From contig NZ_JACXBW010000003.1 of assembly GCF_014712225.1 (NCBI RefSeq), positions 248,001-312,000 on the forward strand: DNA of 64,000 nt, written 5' to 3'. A program made the translations under genes and the position numbers. The notes beneath the pieces are model-generated. The model worked only from the letters and a program-made list of their open reading frames with translations. It was not told the origin of the DNA and searched no databases. This DNA is from Pseudarthrobacter sulfonivorans (GTDB lineage: Bacteria; Actinomycetota; Actinomycetes; Actinomycetales; Micrococcaceae). Positions 30,161-39,341 of this stretch are shown here, in pieces (position 1 is the stretch's first letter; each line of letters begins with the position of its first letter).

Positions 30161-32017
30161 GTGTCTCCCATGGCCCGCACCGCCCCGGTGCCCGCCGCGA
30201 CAGATCCGGCCATCATTCGGAATTTCTGCATCATCGCGCACATTGACCACGGCAAGTCCACTTTGGCCGACCGCATGTTGCAGTTGACCGGAGTGGTTCA
30301 GCCCCGCGATATGAAGGCCCAGTACCTGGATCGCATGGACATCGAACGCGAGCGCGGCATCACCATCAAATCCCAGGCCGTTCGCATGCCGTGGGAACTC
30401 GATGGCAGCAGCTATGCCCTGAACATGATCGACACTCCTGGCCACGTGGACTTCACATACGAGGTCTCCCGCTCACTGGCAGCCTGCGAAGGCGCGGTCC
30501 TGCTGGTGGATGCGGCCCAGGGCATTGAGGCGCAGACCCTCGCCAACCTCTACCTGGCGATGGAGAACAACCTCACCATCATTCCGGTCCTGAACAAGAT
30601 CGACCTCCCGGCAGCGCAGCCTGAGAAGTACGCGGCGGAGCTGGCAAGCCTGATTGGCGGCGATCCCGAGGACGTTCTCCGCGTCTCGGGTAAGACCGGC
30701 ATGGGCGTCGAGGCCCTGCTGGACAAGATCGTCCGGGACCTTCCGGCGCCTGTGGGCGACCCCGACGCCCCGGCGCGCGCCATGATCTTTGACTCGGTGT
30801 ACGACACCTACCGCGGCGTGGTCACCTACGTCCGGGTGGTTGACGGCATGCTGCATCCCCGCGAACGCATCCAGATGATGTCCACCCGCGCCACGCACGA
30901 ACTCCTTGAGATCGGCGTGAGCTCCCCGGAACCCACCCCGTCCAAGGGCTTGGGCGTGGGCGAGGTCGGGTACCTTATCACCGGGGTGAAGGACGTGCGC
31001 CTGTCCAAGGTCGGCGATACCGTCACCAACCTCGCCAAGCCTGCCGCCAAGTCGCTGCCGGGCTATGCCGACGCCAAGCCCATGGTCTTCTCCGGCCTGT
31101 ATCCCCTGGACGGCACGGACTACCCGGTGCTCCGTGATGCGCTGGAGAAACTGATGCTCAACGACGCCGCTCTCGTGTACGAGCCGGAGACGTCGGCCGC
31201 GCTGGGCTTCGGCTTCCGCGTGGGCTTCCTGGGCCTGCTCCACCTGGAAATCACCCGCGAACGCCTCGAACGCGAATACAACCTGGATCTGATCTCCACC
31301 GCTCCCAACGTGGAATACGAGGTGACGCTGGAGGACAAGAAGGTGGTCCATGTGACCAACCCCAGCGAGTACCCGGTCGGCAAGATTGCGGAAGTCCGCG
31401 AGCCGATGGTCTCCGCCACCATCCTGGCCCCGAACGAGTTCGTTGGCGCCATCATGGAACTCTGCCAGAGCCGGCGCGGCGTCATGGGCGGCATGGACTA
31501 CCTGTCCGAAGACCGGGTGGAAATCCGGTACCGCCTCCCGCTGGCAGAAATCGTTTTCGACTTCTTCGACATCCTCAAGTCCAAGACCCGCGGCTACGGC
31601 TCGCTGGACTGGAAGGCCGACGGAGAGCAGGTAGCCGACCTGGTCAAGGTGGACATCATGCTCCAGGGCGAACAGGTCGATGCGTTCTCTGCCATCACGC
31701 ACCGTGACAAGGCCTATTCCTACGGCGTGATGATGACCACCAAGCTGCGTGAACTTATCCCCAGGCAGCAGTTCGAGGTGCCCATCCAGGCGGCCATCGG
31801 CTCGCGCATCATTGCCCGCGAAAGCATCCGGGCCATCCGCAAGGACGTCCTGGCCAAGTGCTACGGCGGTGACATCTCCCGTAAGCGCAAACTGCTGGAA
31901 AAGCAGAAGGAAGGCAAGAAGCGCATGAAGATGGTGGGTACGGTGGAGGTGCCGCAGGAAGCGTTCATCGCTGCCCTCACCACAGACGAATCAAAGGACA
32001 AGGCCAAGAAGAAGTGA
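30161..32017 (+). CDS. lepA: Elongation factor 4 (LepA), back-translocating GTPase
   Basis: Ribosome-bound GTPase that can move tRNAs backwards and helps under ionic stress or in initiation. G-domain motifs are [14 protein letters not shown] (near residue 27), the switch [25 protein letters not shown] (near 95) and NKIDLP (near 147). The LepA-specific C-terminal domain is seen in [24 protein letters not shown]. Length is 618 residues. GTG 30161 has TAAGGA six bases upstream. hemW follows after 25 bases. Confidence 0.97.
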   Translation: MSPMARTAPVPAATDPAIIRNFCIIAHIDHGKSTLADRMLQLTGVVQPRDMKAQYLDRMDIERERGITIKSQAVRMPWELDGSSYALNMIDTPGHVDFTYEVSRSLAACEGAVLLVDAAQGIEAQTLANLYLAMENNLTIIPVLNKIDLPAAQPEKYAAELASLIGGDPEDVLRVSGKTGMGVEALLDKIVRDLPAPVGDPDAPARAMIFDSVYDTYRGVVTYVRVVDGMLHPRERIQMMSTRATHELLEIGVSSPEPTPSKGLGVGEVGYLITGVKDVRLSKVGDTVTNLAKPAAKSLPGYADAKPMVFSGLYPLDGTDYPVLRDALEKLMLNDAALVYEPETSAALGFGFRVGFLGLLHLEITRERLEREYNLDLISTAPNVEYEVTLEDKKVVHVTNPSEYPVGKIAEVREPMVSATILAPNEFVGAIMELCQSRRGVMGGMDYLSEDRVEIRYRLPLAEIVFDFFDILKSKTRGYGSLDWKADGEQVADLVKVDIMLQGEQVDAFSAITHRDKAYSYGVMMTTKLRELIPRQQFEVPIQAAIGSRIIARESIRAIRKDVLAKCYGGDISRKRKLLEKQKEGKKRMKMVGTVEVPQEAFIAALTTDESKDKAKKK

Positions 32018-32042
32018 CAACCGCGCAGTGGGGGCCCCGCTG

Positions 32043-33272
32043 ATGCCTAGCGTTCTTCCCCTTGGTGACCCGGCGCCGTCGGACGGTCTGCTGCCCGGCC
32101 AGGCAGCAGACGGTGCGGCGGCCCGGAACTTCGGGCTGTACGTGCACATCCCGTTCTGCGCGGTCCGGTGCGGATATTGCGATTTCAACACCTACACGGC
32201 CACGGAACTCGGCGGCGGCGCGTCCCAGGACGCCTACGCCGACACTGCCATCTCCGAGGTGCGGATGGCCGCCCGCGTCCTGACCGAATCCGGGCTGCCG
32301 GCGAGGCCCCTGAGTACGGTCTTCTTCGGCGGCGGGACCCCCACGCTCCTCCCGGCCGAGGACCTTGCGCGGATCCTGACGGCCGCCGTCGCGGAATGGG
32401 GCCTGGAGGATGGCGCCGAAGTCACCACTGAAGCGAACCCGGATTCCGTCACCCCCGAATCCCTTGCGGTGCTGAAGAACGCCGGGTTCACGCGCGTTTC
32501 CTTTGGTATGCAGTCCGCCGTTCCACACGTGCTCAAAGTCCTGGACCGTACCCACACACCCAGCAGGGTGCCGCAGGTGGTGCAGTGGGCACGTGAGGCA
32601 GGACTGGCCGTGAGCCTGGACCTGATCTACGGAACGCCGGGGGAGTCCCTCGACGACTGGCGGTACTCCCTGGAAACCGCGCTGTCCTATCAGCCGGACC
32701 ACATCAGCGCCTACGCGCTGATCGTGGAGGACGGCACCAAGCTCGCCGCCCAGATCCGCCGGGGCGAAGTTTCGGGAATCGACGACGACGACCACGCCGA
32801 CAAGTACGAACTCGCTGACGAGCTCATCGGCGAGGCGGGGCTCAGCTGGTATGAGGTGAGCAACTGGGCCCGGACGCCGGAACAGGCGTGCCGGCATAAC
32901 CTCGCCTACTGGCGCGGGGACGACTGGTGGGGCATCGGTCCCGGCGCGCACTCGCACGTGGGCGGTGTGCGCTGGTGGAACGTCAAGCACCCCACCGCGT
33001 ATGCGGGGCGGCTCGCCCAGGGGCTCTCGCCCGCTGCGGGCAGGGAAACGCTCGACGCCGAAACGCGGGACGTGGAGCGCGTCATGCTTGAGGCCCGGCT
33101 GGTTTCGGGGCTCGCCATCGCGACGCTGGGGGAGTCGGGCCGCCACGCTGTGGCCGGGCTGATTGCCGAAGGCCTCGTGGACGCGCCCGCTGCGATCAAG
33201 GGATCCCTGGTGCTGACCCTGAAGGGGCGCCTCCTGGCGGACGCCGTGGTCCGGAGAATCCTGCCGGACTAG
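32043..33272 (+). CDS. hemW: Radical SAM heme chaperone HemW
   Basis: Radical SAM protein formerly called oxygen-independent coproporphyrinogen oxidase-like. It binds heme and passes it to target proteins. The CxxxCxxC cluster motif is IPFCAVRCGYCDFNTYT (near residue 40), with the F of the HemN-type CxFC missing, as in HemW. GGGTPTLL and SFGMQSAVPHVLKVLDRTH follow, and the C-terminal domain holds NLAYWRGDDWWGIGPGAHS. ATG 32043 is preceded by GGGGGC; GTG 32028 has no ribosome-binding site. Length is 409 residues. It lies behind lepA, the common order. Confidence 0.92.
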   Translation: MPSVLPLGDPAPSDGLLPGQAADGAAARNFGLYVHIPFCAVRCGYCDFNTYTATELGGGASQDAYADTAISEVRMAARVLTESGLPARPLSTVFFGGGTPTLLPAEDLARILTAAVAEWGLEDGAEVTTEANPDSVTPESLAVLKNAGFTRVSFGMQSAVPHVLKVLDRTHTPSRVPQVVQWAREAGLAVSLDLIYGTPGESLDDWRYSLETALSYQPDHISAYALIVEDGTKLAAQIRRGEVSGIDDDDHADKYELADELIGEAGLSWYEVSNWARTPEQACRHNLAYWRGDDWWGIGPGAHSHVGGVRWWNVKHPTAYAGRLAQGLSPAAGRETLDAETRDVERVMLEARLVSGLAIATLGESGRHAVAGLIAEGLVDAPAAIKGSLVLTLKGRLLADAVVRRILPD

Positions 33273-33358
33273 CCCTCCCCACCCGCACCCTAACCTCGCA
33301 AGCTCGGCCAGGGAACCCTCCCCACCCGCACCCTAACCTCGCAAGCTCGGCCAGGGAA
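33273..33358. repeat. Two tandem 43-base repeats (REP-like)
   Basis: Two identical copies stand head to tail: 33273-33315 and 33316-33358. Each begins CCCTCCCCACCCGCACCCTA and ends GGCCAGGGAA. Each copy holds CCCACCCGCACCCT, whose complement AGGGTGCGGGTGGG lies at 33385-33398, so either copy can close a large hairpin over the inner stem at 33359-33388. Confidence 0.9.
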
Positions 33359-33388
33359 CCCTGCGGGCGTGGGCCCAGGCCCGCAGGG
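33359..33388. terminator. Hairpin between convergent hemW and DUF4870 gene
   Basis: A 10-base stem, CCCTGCGGGC (33359-33368) with GCCCGCAGGG (33379-33388), has a GTGGGCCCAG loop that is itself nearly palindromic. It has no T-run but is nested inside the pairing with the upstream repeats. It probably ends transcription from both sides. Confidence 0.6.
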
Positions 33389-33399
33389 TGCGGGTGGGA

Positions 33400-33810
33400 C
33401 TACTTGATCCAGCGCAGGTTGTACTGGTAGCGGTGCGGCTGGCCCTTGTTGACATGGATACCGGCGGACACCGAAAAGCAGGTCAGCGCGATCCAGATGA
33501 GCGTGGCGATGACGGCGAAGATGTTTCCGACCACCGGAATGAATACCAGGATGTTGGCCACCAGCGCCGCGATGGTGGGCGGCAGGCTGAAGTTCAGTGC
33601 TTCCTTGGATTCCTGCGCGGTGAACGGTCCGCGCTCACGGAAAATCAGGTAGATCAGCAGCGACGGCACACAACCGAGGATCCCGCCGAAGTGCGCCAGC
33701 GTGGCCCATTGACGGTCTTCGCTGGCCGTGAGGGGCAGCGCATTTGCGGGAACGCCCTGATACTCGGAACGGCCTTGGTCGTCCCGGTGCTCGCGTGCGT
33801 TTTGTGCCAC
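33400..33810 (-). CDS. DUF4870 domain membrane protein
   Basis: Small membrane protein of unknown role. From residue 28 it reads EDRQWATLAHFGGILGCVPSLLIYLIFRERGPFTAQESKEALNF, the DUF4870 pattern, then two to three helices (TIAALVANILVFIPVVGNIFAVIATLIWIALTCFSV) and the ending GQPHRYQYNLRWIK. I chose GTG 33810 because AAGGA lies seven to eight bases upstream and 136 residues is the usual length; the frame is open to 33939. Convergent with hemW. Confidence 0.85.
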   Translation of the reverse strand: MAQNAREHRDDQGRSEYQGVPANALPLTASEDRQWATLAHFGGILGCVPSLLIYLIFRERGPFTAQESKEALNFSLPPTIAALVANILVFIPVVGNIFAVIATLIWIALTCFSVSAGIHVNKGQPHRYQYNLRWIK

Positions 33811-33955
33811 GGTTTCATCCTTCGAAAGTGCATTGGTGCTGGCTTGGAGACTGCCGGTCTGGTGCGGCAACAGCCTCTGCAGTACCAAGAATACTGGTTC
33901 GCGCGGCAAATGCCGCCGTCGGGACTGTCCTTCGGCCATTCAAGGGTCCGCGGAG

Positions 33956-34804
33956 TTAGGGCGCCGTCAGGAAGTCGATGACTTCCTCCACCCGCCCGAG
34001 CAGTGACGCTTCAAGGTCTGCGTAGCTGCGGACCGCACCCAGCAGCTTCTGCCAGCCCAGGCCGATGTCTTCCTTCGTGGCGTGCGGCCAGCCGAAGGCG
34101 GCCAGGATGCCGGTCTTCCAGTCCTGCCCCCGGGGCACCACGGGCCACTGCTCGATGCCGAGCACGGCGGGGCGGATTGCCTGCCACACGTCAACGTAGG
34201 GGTGCCCGACAATCAGCACATTCCCGGCGGCGCCCGGGGAGGCCATCACACCGGCGGCGATGCGCCACTCCTTGGAGTCAGGCACCAGGTGGTCCACTAG
34301 GATCCCCAGCCGCCGGTTGGGCCCGGGACCGAAGGCGGCCACCGCCCCGGCGAGGTCATCGATGCCATGCAAAGGCTCGACGACGATGCCTTCCACCCGG
34401 AGATCGTCACCCCAGACCTTTTCCACGAGTTCGGCGTCGTGCTTTCCCTCCACCCAAATCCTGCTGGCTTTGGCCACCTGGGCTCGCTGGCCCGCCACGC
34501 GGACTGAACCGGATGCCGTCCGGCCGGCGGGCACGGCCGCGTTCTGCCGGGGCGCCGGCGGCATCAGCCTGATGGGCTGGCCTTCCAGGAGGAACCCGAA
34601 TCCAAGCTTGAACGAACGCGACTTGCCGCGCCGGTCCTCGAGGGCAACCACATGCATCCCGCCGGACTTCTCCACGCGGGTGACCGCTCCCACCCAGCCG
34701 GACTGGGCGTCTTCGAGCACCATGCCGCGTTCCACGGGAACCTCGGGGAGTTCGTTCCGAACGGGTGCGGTGATCTCCTGCGGACCCCAGTTCTGGTATT
34801 GCAT
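33956..34804 (-). CDS. DUF3097 domain protein (actinobacterial)
   Basis: Actinobacterial protein of unknown function, 282 residues. The blocks RTASGSVRVAGQRAQVAKASRIWVEGKHDAELVEKVWGDDLR (near residues 105-145), LGILVDHLVPDSKEWRIA and VPRGQDWKTGILAAFGWP are strongly characteristic of DUF3097. WVEGKHDAELVEKVWG looks like the first motif of a TOPRIM-type fold, but that is inference. ATG 34804 gives MQYQNWGPQE, the usual N-terminus; the frame is open to 34885. It is divergent from hrcA, with a CIRCE element between them. Confidence 0.88.
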   Translation of the reverse strand: MQYQNWGPQEITAPVRNELPEVPVERGMVLEDAQSGWVGAVTRVEKSGGMHVVALEDRRGKSRSFKLGFGFLLEGQPIRLMPPAPRQNAAVPAGRTASGSVRVAGQRAQVAKASRIWVEGKHDAELVEKVWGDDLRVEGIVVEPLHGIDDLAGAVAAFGPGPNRRLGILVDHLVPDSKEWRIAAGVMASPGAAGNVLIVGHPYVDVWQAIRPAVLGIEQWPVVPRGQDWKTGILAAFGWPHATKEDIGLGWQKLLGAVRSYADLEASLLGRVEEVIDFLTAP

Positions 34805-34894
34805 GGATTGATTCCGCCTTGCGCTAGATCGTGCCCCCGAATGTTCGCCCGGAGCGGTACCAATGCTAACAACGGGGCGAGTCATATTAGACTG

Positions 34895-34921
34895 TTAGCA
34901 CTTAGGCATGTCGAGTGCTAA
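34895..34921. promoter_or_regulatory. CIRCE operator (HrcA binding site)
   Basis: TTAGCACTT, nine bases, then GAGTGCTAA. This matches the CIRCE consensus TTAGCACTC-N9-GAGTGCTAA with one change in the last base of the left arm. It lies 55 bases before hrcA and 91 bases from the divergent DUF3097 start, so HrcA probably represses its own operon here and perhaps the divergent gene too. Confidence 0.93.
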
Positions 34922-34976
34922 CGAGCCGCGACCAATGCCGTGATGATCGAGGCGCAACCAGGGATGGAGGTGGAGT

Positions 34977-35990
34977 GTGAGCGAGCCGCGCAAACTTGAA
35001 GTACTGCGTGCCATCGTGGAGGACTACGTGCACTCCCGCGAGCCCGTGGGTTCCAAGGCCCTGGTTGAACGCCACCACCTCGGAGTGTCCAGCGCCACCA
35101 TCCGCAATGACATGGCCGCCCTGGAAGACGAGGGCCTGATCACCGCCCCGCATACCAGCGCGGGCCGGATCCCCACAGACAAGGGCTACCGCCTGTTTGT
35201 GGACCAAATCTCGGCGGTCAAGCCGCTGTCCCCGGCGGAGAAGAAGGCCATCCAGTCGCTCCTTGAGGGCGCGGATGATTTGGATGATGCGCTGGACAGG
35301 ACTGTCAGGCTGCTTTCCCAGCTGACCAACCAGGTGGCCGTGGTGCAGTACCCGCACCTGAGCCGGGCCACCATCCGCCACATCGAATTTGTCCTCCTGG
35401 CGCCGCGCCAGGTCCTGCTGGTGCTCATCGCCACCACGGGCAAGGTGGAACAGCGCGTGATCGACGTCGGGCAGGACCTCGGTGAGGACGCGATCGCTGC
35501 CCTGCGGACACACTTCCTCGGCTCGCTGGCGGGCACGCCGCTGAGCCGGCTGGCCCAGTCACTGCCGGGTGTGGTCTCTGCCGTCGCGCCAGGCCAGCGG
35601 GCAGCTGCGCAGGCACTGGCTCACGGGCTGGAAACGCTCGCGCACAGCAGCCGCGAGGACCGCATGGTGATGGCGGGCACTGCGAACCTTGCCAGGTCCA
35701 ACGTGGATTTCCCCCTCACCATCGGCCCTGTGCTTGAGGCCCTGGAGGAACAGGTGGTCCTGCTCCGCCTCCTCAGCGACATGGCTCAGGACCCGCGGGG
35801 AGTGACCGTGAGCATCGGCCGGGAAAACCCCTACGACGGACTGGCCGAAGCCTCGGTGGTGGCCACGGCTTACGGCCCGGACAGCACCGCCAAGGTCGGC
35901 GTCCTGGGTCCCACCCGGATGGACTACCCCACCACGATGGCCGCGGTCAGGGCAGTAGCCCGTTACCTTTCAAGAATTCTGGGTCCGTAA
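34977..35990 (+). CDS. hrcA: Heat-inducible transcription repressor HrcA
   Basis: Repressor that binds CIRCE and loses activity on heat stress when GroEL is engaged. The N-terminal winged helix reads [46 protein letters not shown] (residues 10-55). The C-terminal GAF-like and dimerisation parts include [16 protein letters not shown] and [19 protein letters not shown]. Length is 337 residues. GTG start behind GATGGAGGTGGAGT. Its own promoter carries the CIRCE element; dnaJ follows after 73 bases. Confidence 0.95.
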   Translation: MSEPRKLEVLRAIVEDYVHSREPVGSKALVERHHLGVSSATIRNDMAALEDEGLITAPHTSAGRIPTDKGYRLFVDQISAVKPLSPAEKKAIQSLLEGADDLDDALDRTVRLLSQLTNQVAVVQYPHLSRATIRHIEFVLLAPRQVLLVLIATTGKVEQRVIDVGQDLGEDAIAALRTHFLGSLAGTPLSRLAQSLPGVVSAVAPGQRAAAQALAHGLETLAHSSREDRMVMAGTANLARSNVDFPLTIGPVLEALEEQVVLLRLLSDMAQDPRGVTVSIGRENPYDGLAEASVVATAYGPDSTAKVGVLGPTRMDYPTTMAAVRAVARYLSRILGP

Positions 35991-36017
35991 TAACCGGTCC
36001 AGGCATTAAGAGCAGTG

Positions 36018-36036
36018 CCGGCAGCCACGCTGCCGG
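36018..36036 (+). other. Small hairpin between hrcA and dnaJ
   Basis: CCGGCAGC (36018-36025) pairs with GCTGCCGG (36029-36036) over a 3-base loop. No T-run follows, so it more likely shapes mRNA stability or hrcA/dnaJ ratio than ends transcription. Confidence 0.35.
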
Positions 36037-36063
36037 AAGTACAACAGGGAAGAGATACGAACT

Positions 36064-37191
36064 TTGAGCAGCCACTACGACGTCCTCGGAGTCTCGCCGG
36101 AAGCCACCGGAGAAGAGATCAAGAAGGCCTACCGCAAGCTGGCCCGCACCCTTCACCCGGACGTTAACCCCGGGGACGATGCGTCGGACCGCTTCAAGGC
36201 CGTGACCCATGCCTACGAGGTACTTTCGGACCCCCAGAAGCGCCGCGTCTATGACACCACCGGCAACGAGAACGGGACTGACAACGGCTTCGGCGGCGGG
36301 GGATATGCCGGCCAGGGATTCGCGTTCCAGGACATCTTCGATACCTTCTTCGGCGCCGGCGGATCGTCCGGCCCCGCGTCCAGGGTCCGCCGCGGCCAGG
36401 ACGCCCTCATCAGCGTGCGGATCGAACTGCGCGATGCCGTTTTCGGCGTCAACCGGAAGCTTGAGGTGGATACCGCCGTCACCTGCCCCACCTGCAACGG
36501 CTCGTGCTGCCGCGAAGGCAGCCATCCCGAGCGCTGTGATATCTGCGGCGGCAGCGGCCAGGTCCAGCGAGCCGTGCGCTCCATCCTGGGCCAGGTCATG
36601 ACGGCGGCCCCGTGCGGCAGTTGCGAAGGGTTCGGAACTGTCATTAAGGATCCCTGCAACGAGTGCAACGGCCAGGGCCGCATCCGCAGCCGCCGGTCAC
36701 TCACCATCAAGGTGCCGGCCGGCGTCGCAACGGGGACCCGGATCCAGCTGTCCGGTCAGGGCGAGGCCGGCCCTGCCGGCGGACCTTCCGGTGATCTCTA
36801 CGTCGAGATCCGGGTCAACAACGATCCCACCTACGTCCGGGACGGCGATGACCTGCACGCGACGCTCCACATTCCGATGACGGCAGCTGCCCTGGGCACC
36901 GAAGTGTCCCTGGAAACCTTCGACGGGCTGCAGGAAATCGACGTCAAAGCAGGCACCCAGGCGGGCGAGGTCATCACGCTGCGCGGGCTGGGCGTCACGC
37001 ACCTGCGTGGCTACGGCCGCGGTGACCTGATGGTCCACCTGCAGGTGGAGACGCCCGCAAAGCTCGACGCCGCGCAGGAGGACCTCCTGCGGCAGCTGGC
37101 AAAGTTGCGCGGCGAACAGTTCACCGAGGGCAAACTGACGGCCAGCGGCGGCGTTTTCGCCAAGCTGCGGGACCGGCTCGGTAACCTGTAG
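36064..37191 (+). CDS. dnaJ: Chaperone DnaJ (type I, HrcA-linked copy)
   Basis: Co-chaperone that delivers substrates to DnaK and stimulates its ATPase. The J domain has HPD in LARTLHPDVNPGDD (near residue 33). A Gly-rich segment (GFGGGGYAGQGF) follows, then a four-repeat zinc domain (CPTCNGSC, CDICGGSG, CGSCEGFG, CNECNGQG, near 142-205) and the C-terminal substrate domains. In the first zinc repeat the usual second Gly is replaced (CNGSCC). Length is 375 residues. Start TTG with GGGAAGAG upstream. It follows hrcA, the arrangement of the second actinobacterial dnaJ gene (often called dnaJ2). Confidence 0.94.
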   Translation: MSSHYDVLGVSPEATGEEIKKAYRKLARTLHPDVNPGDDASDRFKAVTHAYEVLSDPQKRRVYDTTGNENGTDNGFGGGGYAGQGFAFQDIFDTFFGAGGSSGPASRVRRGQDALISVRIELRDAVFGVNRKLEVDTAVTCPTCNGSCCREGSHPERCDICGGSGQVQRAVRSILGQVMTAAPCGSCEGFGTVIKDPCNECNGQGRIRSRRSLTIKVPAGVATGTRIQLSGQGEAGPAGGPSGDLYVEIRVNNDPTYVRDGDDLHATLHIPMTAAALGTEVSLETFDGLQEIDVKAGTQAGEVITLRGLGVTHLRGYGRGDLMVHLQVETPAKLDAAQEDLLRQLAKLRGEQFTEGKLTASGGVFAKLRDRLGNL

Positions 37192-37193
37192 GG

Positions 37194-37979
37194 GTGAGCA
37201 ACCCCGTATTCTTCGGCGGCGCCGGGTCACTGGACCACCTGGTTCCCGGCGCCCGCTATACCCTCCAGGGCCCTGAAGCGCGCCATGCAGTGACAGTTAA
37301 GCGGTTGGCGCCCGGGGAGTCCGTGGACATCGCCGACGGCGCCGGCAAGCGGTTGACCGGAACGGTTGTTGCCGCCTCACCCGCCGAACTCACCGTTGAA
37401 TGCGCCGAACTGGCTGTGGAGCACCAGCCTGACATCCGGCTGGTGCTTGTTCAGGCCCTGGCCAAGGGTGACCGCGATGAACTCGCCGTGGAAACGGCCA
37501 CGGAATTGGGGATCGACGCCGTTGTGCCCTGGCAGTCGGAACGATCAATTGTGCGCTGGAAGGGTGAGCGCGCCGCGAAAGCCCATGCCAAATGGCAGTC
37601 CGTGGTCACGGCAGCAGCCAAGCAGGCACGGCGCGCCTGGATTCCCGAGGTGCGCGCCGCCGTCGAAACCCCGGGCCTGGTAGCAGCCGTGGCAGCGGCG
37701 GACCTCGCGGTGATCCTCCACGAGGACGCCGTGCGGCCGCTACGGTCCGTGCTGGAGGCATGGCATGCCGCCGCGCCGGGGGCCGGCGGCCCCCGGGAAA
37801 TCCTGCTCATCGTCGGTCCGGAGGGTGGCATCAGTCCCCGCGAAGTCACCAGGCTCTGCGATGCCGGTGCCGTGACGGCACTCCTGGGCAACCATGTCCT
37901 GAGGTCCTCCACTGCCGGACCCGCCGCCGTCGTGCTTGCGAGCGATGTGTTGGGGCGCTGGAGCGCCGCCCGGGCCTAA
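37194..37979 (+). CDS. rsmE: 16S rRNA (uracil1498-N3)-methyltransferase
   Basis: SPOUT-fold RNA methyltransferase that modifies U1498 of 16S rRNA. An N-terminal PUA-like part (HAVTVKRLAPGESVDIADGAG) leads to the SPOUT domain with LVQALAKGDRDELAVETATELG (near residue 85) and the SAM-binding knot LIVGPEGGISPREVTRL and ALLGNHVLRSSTAGPAA (near 205-240). Length is 261 residues. GTG start two bases after the dnaJ stop, so it is translationally coupled with dnaJ. Confidence 0.93.
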   Translation: MSNPVFFGGAGSLDHLVPGARYTLQGPEARHAVTVKRLAPGESVDIADGAGKRLTGTVVAASPAELTVECAELAVEHQPDIRLVLVQALAKGDRDELAVETATELGIDAVVPWQSERSIVRWKGERAAKAHAKWQSVVTAAAKQARRAWIPEVRAAVETPGLVAAVAAADLAVILHEDAVRPLRSVLEAWHAAAPGAGGPREILLIVGPEGGISPREVTRLCDAGAVTALLGNHVLRSSTAGPAAVVLASDVLGRWSAARA

Positions 37980-38014
37980 GCCGACGCGCTGCGTGAACTG
38001 ACCGGAGGCGCGGA

Positions 38015-38968
38015 CTAACTGACGTTGAACTTGCGCGTGTCCACGTTCAGTTCCCCGCTGTTGCCGCCATCGGACTGCGATACGCGGAGCTCGTAGCTTC
38101 CGGACGAGAGGCTGAGCGCAAGCGTGAACAGTCCGGACTGGGCGGCGTCAGCGCCGGCCGTAGTCTCACCGGTCAGGTACGGCGTCTTGTCCCCGTTCCC
38201 CGCGGTCCGCAGGATCTGCCACCGCAGCTTGCCACCCGGGACCGTGCTGCGGCCGGTGATCTTGACGCTGCCGCCGGCGATGTCCGTGCCCTCCTGCGGA
38301 TCGATGATCCACACCGGCGCCACCATCCCGGCAGCCCGTGACATCGGGGCACCCAGCTGGACATGGCCGAAGGCTACGTAGTCGGTGTGGCTGTCCACCA
38401 GGACCCGGACCTGGATCTGCTGGCCCGAGTCGATCAGCCCTGAGCTGGCCGCCGCAGCAGTGGCGGTGAATATCAGCTGCTGGATGGCGCGAACTGCCAT
38501 GTCGGCGTCGAGATTGCTGTTGAAGGCATCTGCGGACACGTCGACGGTAATGACATTTTTTCCGGAGATCGAGGTTGCCAGCTCCGTGGGACTCTGCCAG
38601 GGGGTGAAGAAATCGGGGTCAAGCGGCTTTTCGGACATCATGGCCCGCAGCGCACGCGTCACCGGGTTCTCCTGTTCCGGGACGTCCCGGAACTCCCGGT
38701 AAAGAAAGACATTGCCATTGCTGCGGCCGATCCAGTACACGGGCGCCTTGTTCGAGGACTGCGTGGTTTCCAGCGGTGCACTCGTGGAGGGCACACCGGG
38801 GGAGCCGGTAGCGGCCGCAGTGGAGTTCGCCGACAATATCGGTTCGGGGCCGGGATCGGCGATGCAGCCGGTCAGCAGGAGCAACGCCGGAAGGAGAGCC
38901 ACTGCGCCCCGTGCACGAAACGGCCGCGCGGCACGTTCGGCCGAGCGGGGGGCGGATGTTTCCGGCAC
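38015..38968 (-). CDS. Lipoprotein with GerMN and Gmad2 domains
   Basis: Exported lipoprotein, function unknown. The signal peptide ends in a lipobox, PALLLLTGC, with Cys near residue 34. A Ser/Thr-rich linker leads to a GerMN domain (VYWIGRSNGNVFLYREFR.. NPVTRALRAMM.. KNVITVDVSADAFN) and then a Gmad2 immunoglobulin-like domain (WIIDPQEGTDIAGGSVKITGRS). In Bacillus, these domains occur in spore germination proteins, yet this organism should not sporulate. GTG 38968 gives a lipoprotein signal of normal length; ATG 39058 would place the Cys near residue 64. 317 residues. Confidence 0.82.
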   Translation of the reverse strand: MPETSAPRSAERAARPFRARGAVALLPALLLLTGCIADPGPEPILSANSTAAATGSPGVPSTSAPLETTQSSNKAPVYWIGRSNGNVFLYREFRDVPEQENPVTRALRAMMSEKPLDPDFFTPWQSPTELATSISGKNVITVDVSADAFNSNLDADMAVRAIQQLIFTATAAAASSGLIDSGQQIQVRVLVDSHTDYVAFGHVQLGAPMSRAAGMVAPVWIIDPQEGTDIAGGSVKITGRSTVPGGKLRWQILRTAGNGDKTPYLTGETTAGADAAQSGLFTLALSLSSGSYELRVSQSDGGNSGELNVDTRKFNVS

Positions 38969-39341
38969 TCTGATGGCCCTGTCCTTCCTGGCTGTGACTG
39001 ATGGGGCCCTGAGCCCCGCAAGCCGGTCCCCGGACGGCCTGAATTTCAAGCATGGCATAGTGCGGCACGCCTCAAGGGCCCAAACGACCGCACGGGCCCA
39101 ACTGCAACGGGAACGATATGCGCCTGATATGAAGTTGATATCTAATGTCGCCTGGCAGCGCGCAGGTATCGGCTCCGGGAACGCCGGTGCGACGGCGCCG
39201 TGGGGCGCCGCGACGAGGGCCCTGCTGGCGTAAGATGGAAGGAACCGCTGGCTCCTGCGTGCTCGGCAACAGCCCGCCCACGCAGCATCCGGCGGTATTA
39301 AGTTCGAACTGGAGGAGACCACGGGCCTGCGGGCCAGCATC
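38969..39341. other. Divergent intergenic region between lipoprotein gene and phoH
   Basis: 373 bases without a clear gene. If the lipoprotein starts at ATG 39058, the first 90 bases are coding. TAAGAT at 39231-39236 is a possible rightward -10 box for phoH, which would give a 5' untranslated region of about 100 bases. A weak hairpin, TGCGTG with CACGCA around 39258-39292, lies in that leader, and GGAGGAG sits 25 bases before phoH. Confidence 0.4.

Noticed and set aside
33273..33398. CRISPR array
   Set aside because: The repeats are directly adjacent without spacers, and no cas gene is present in the window.
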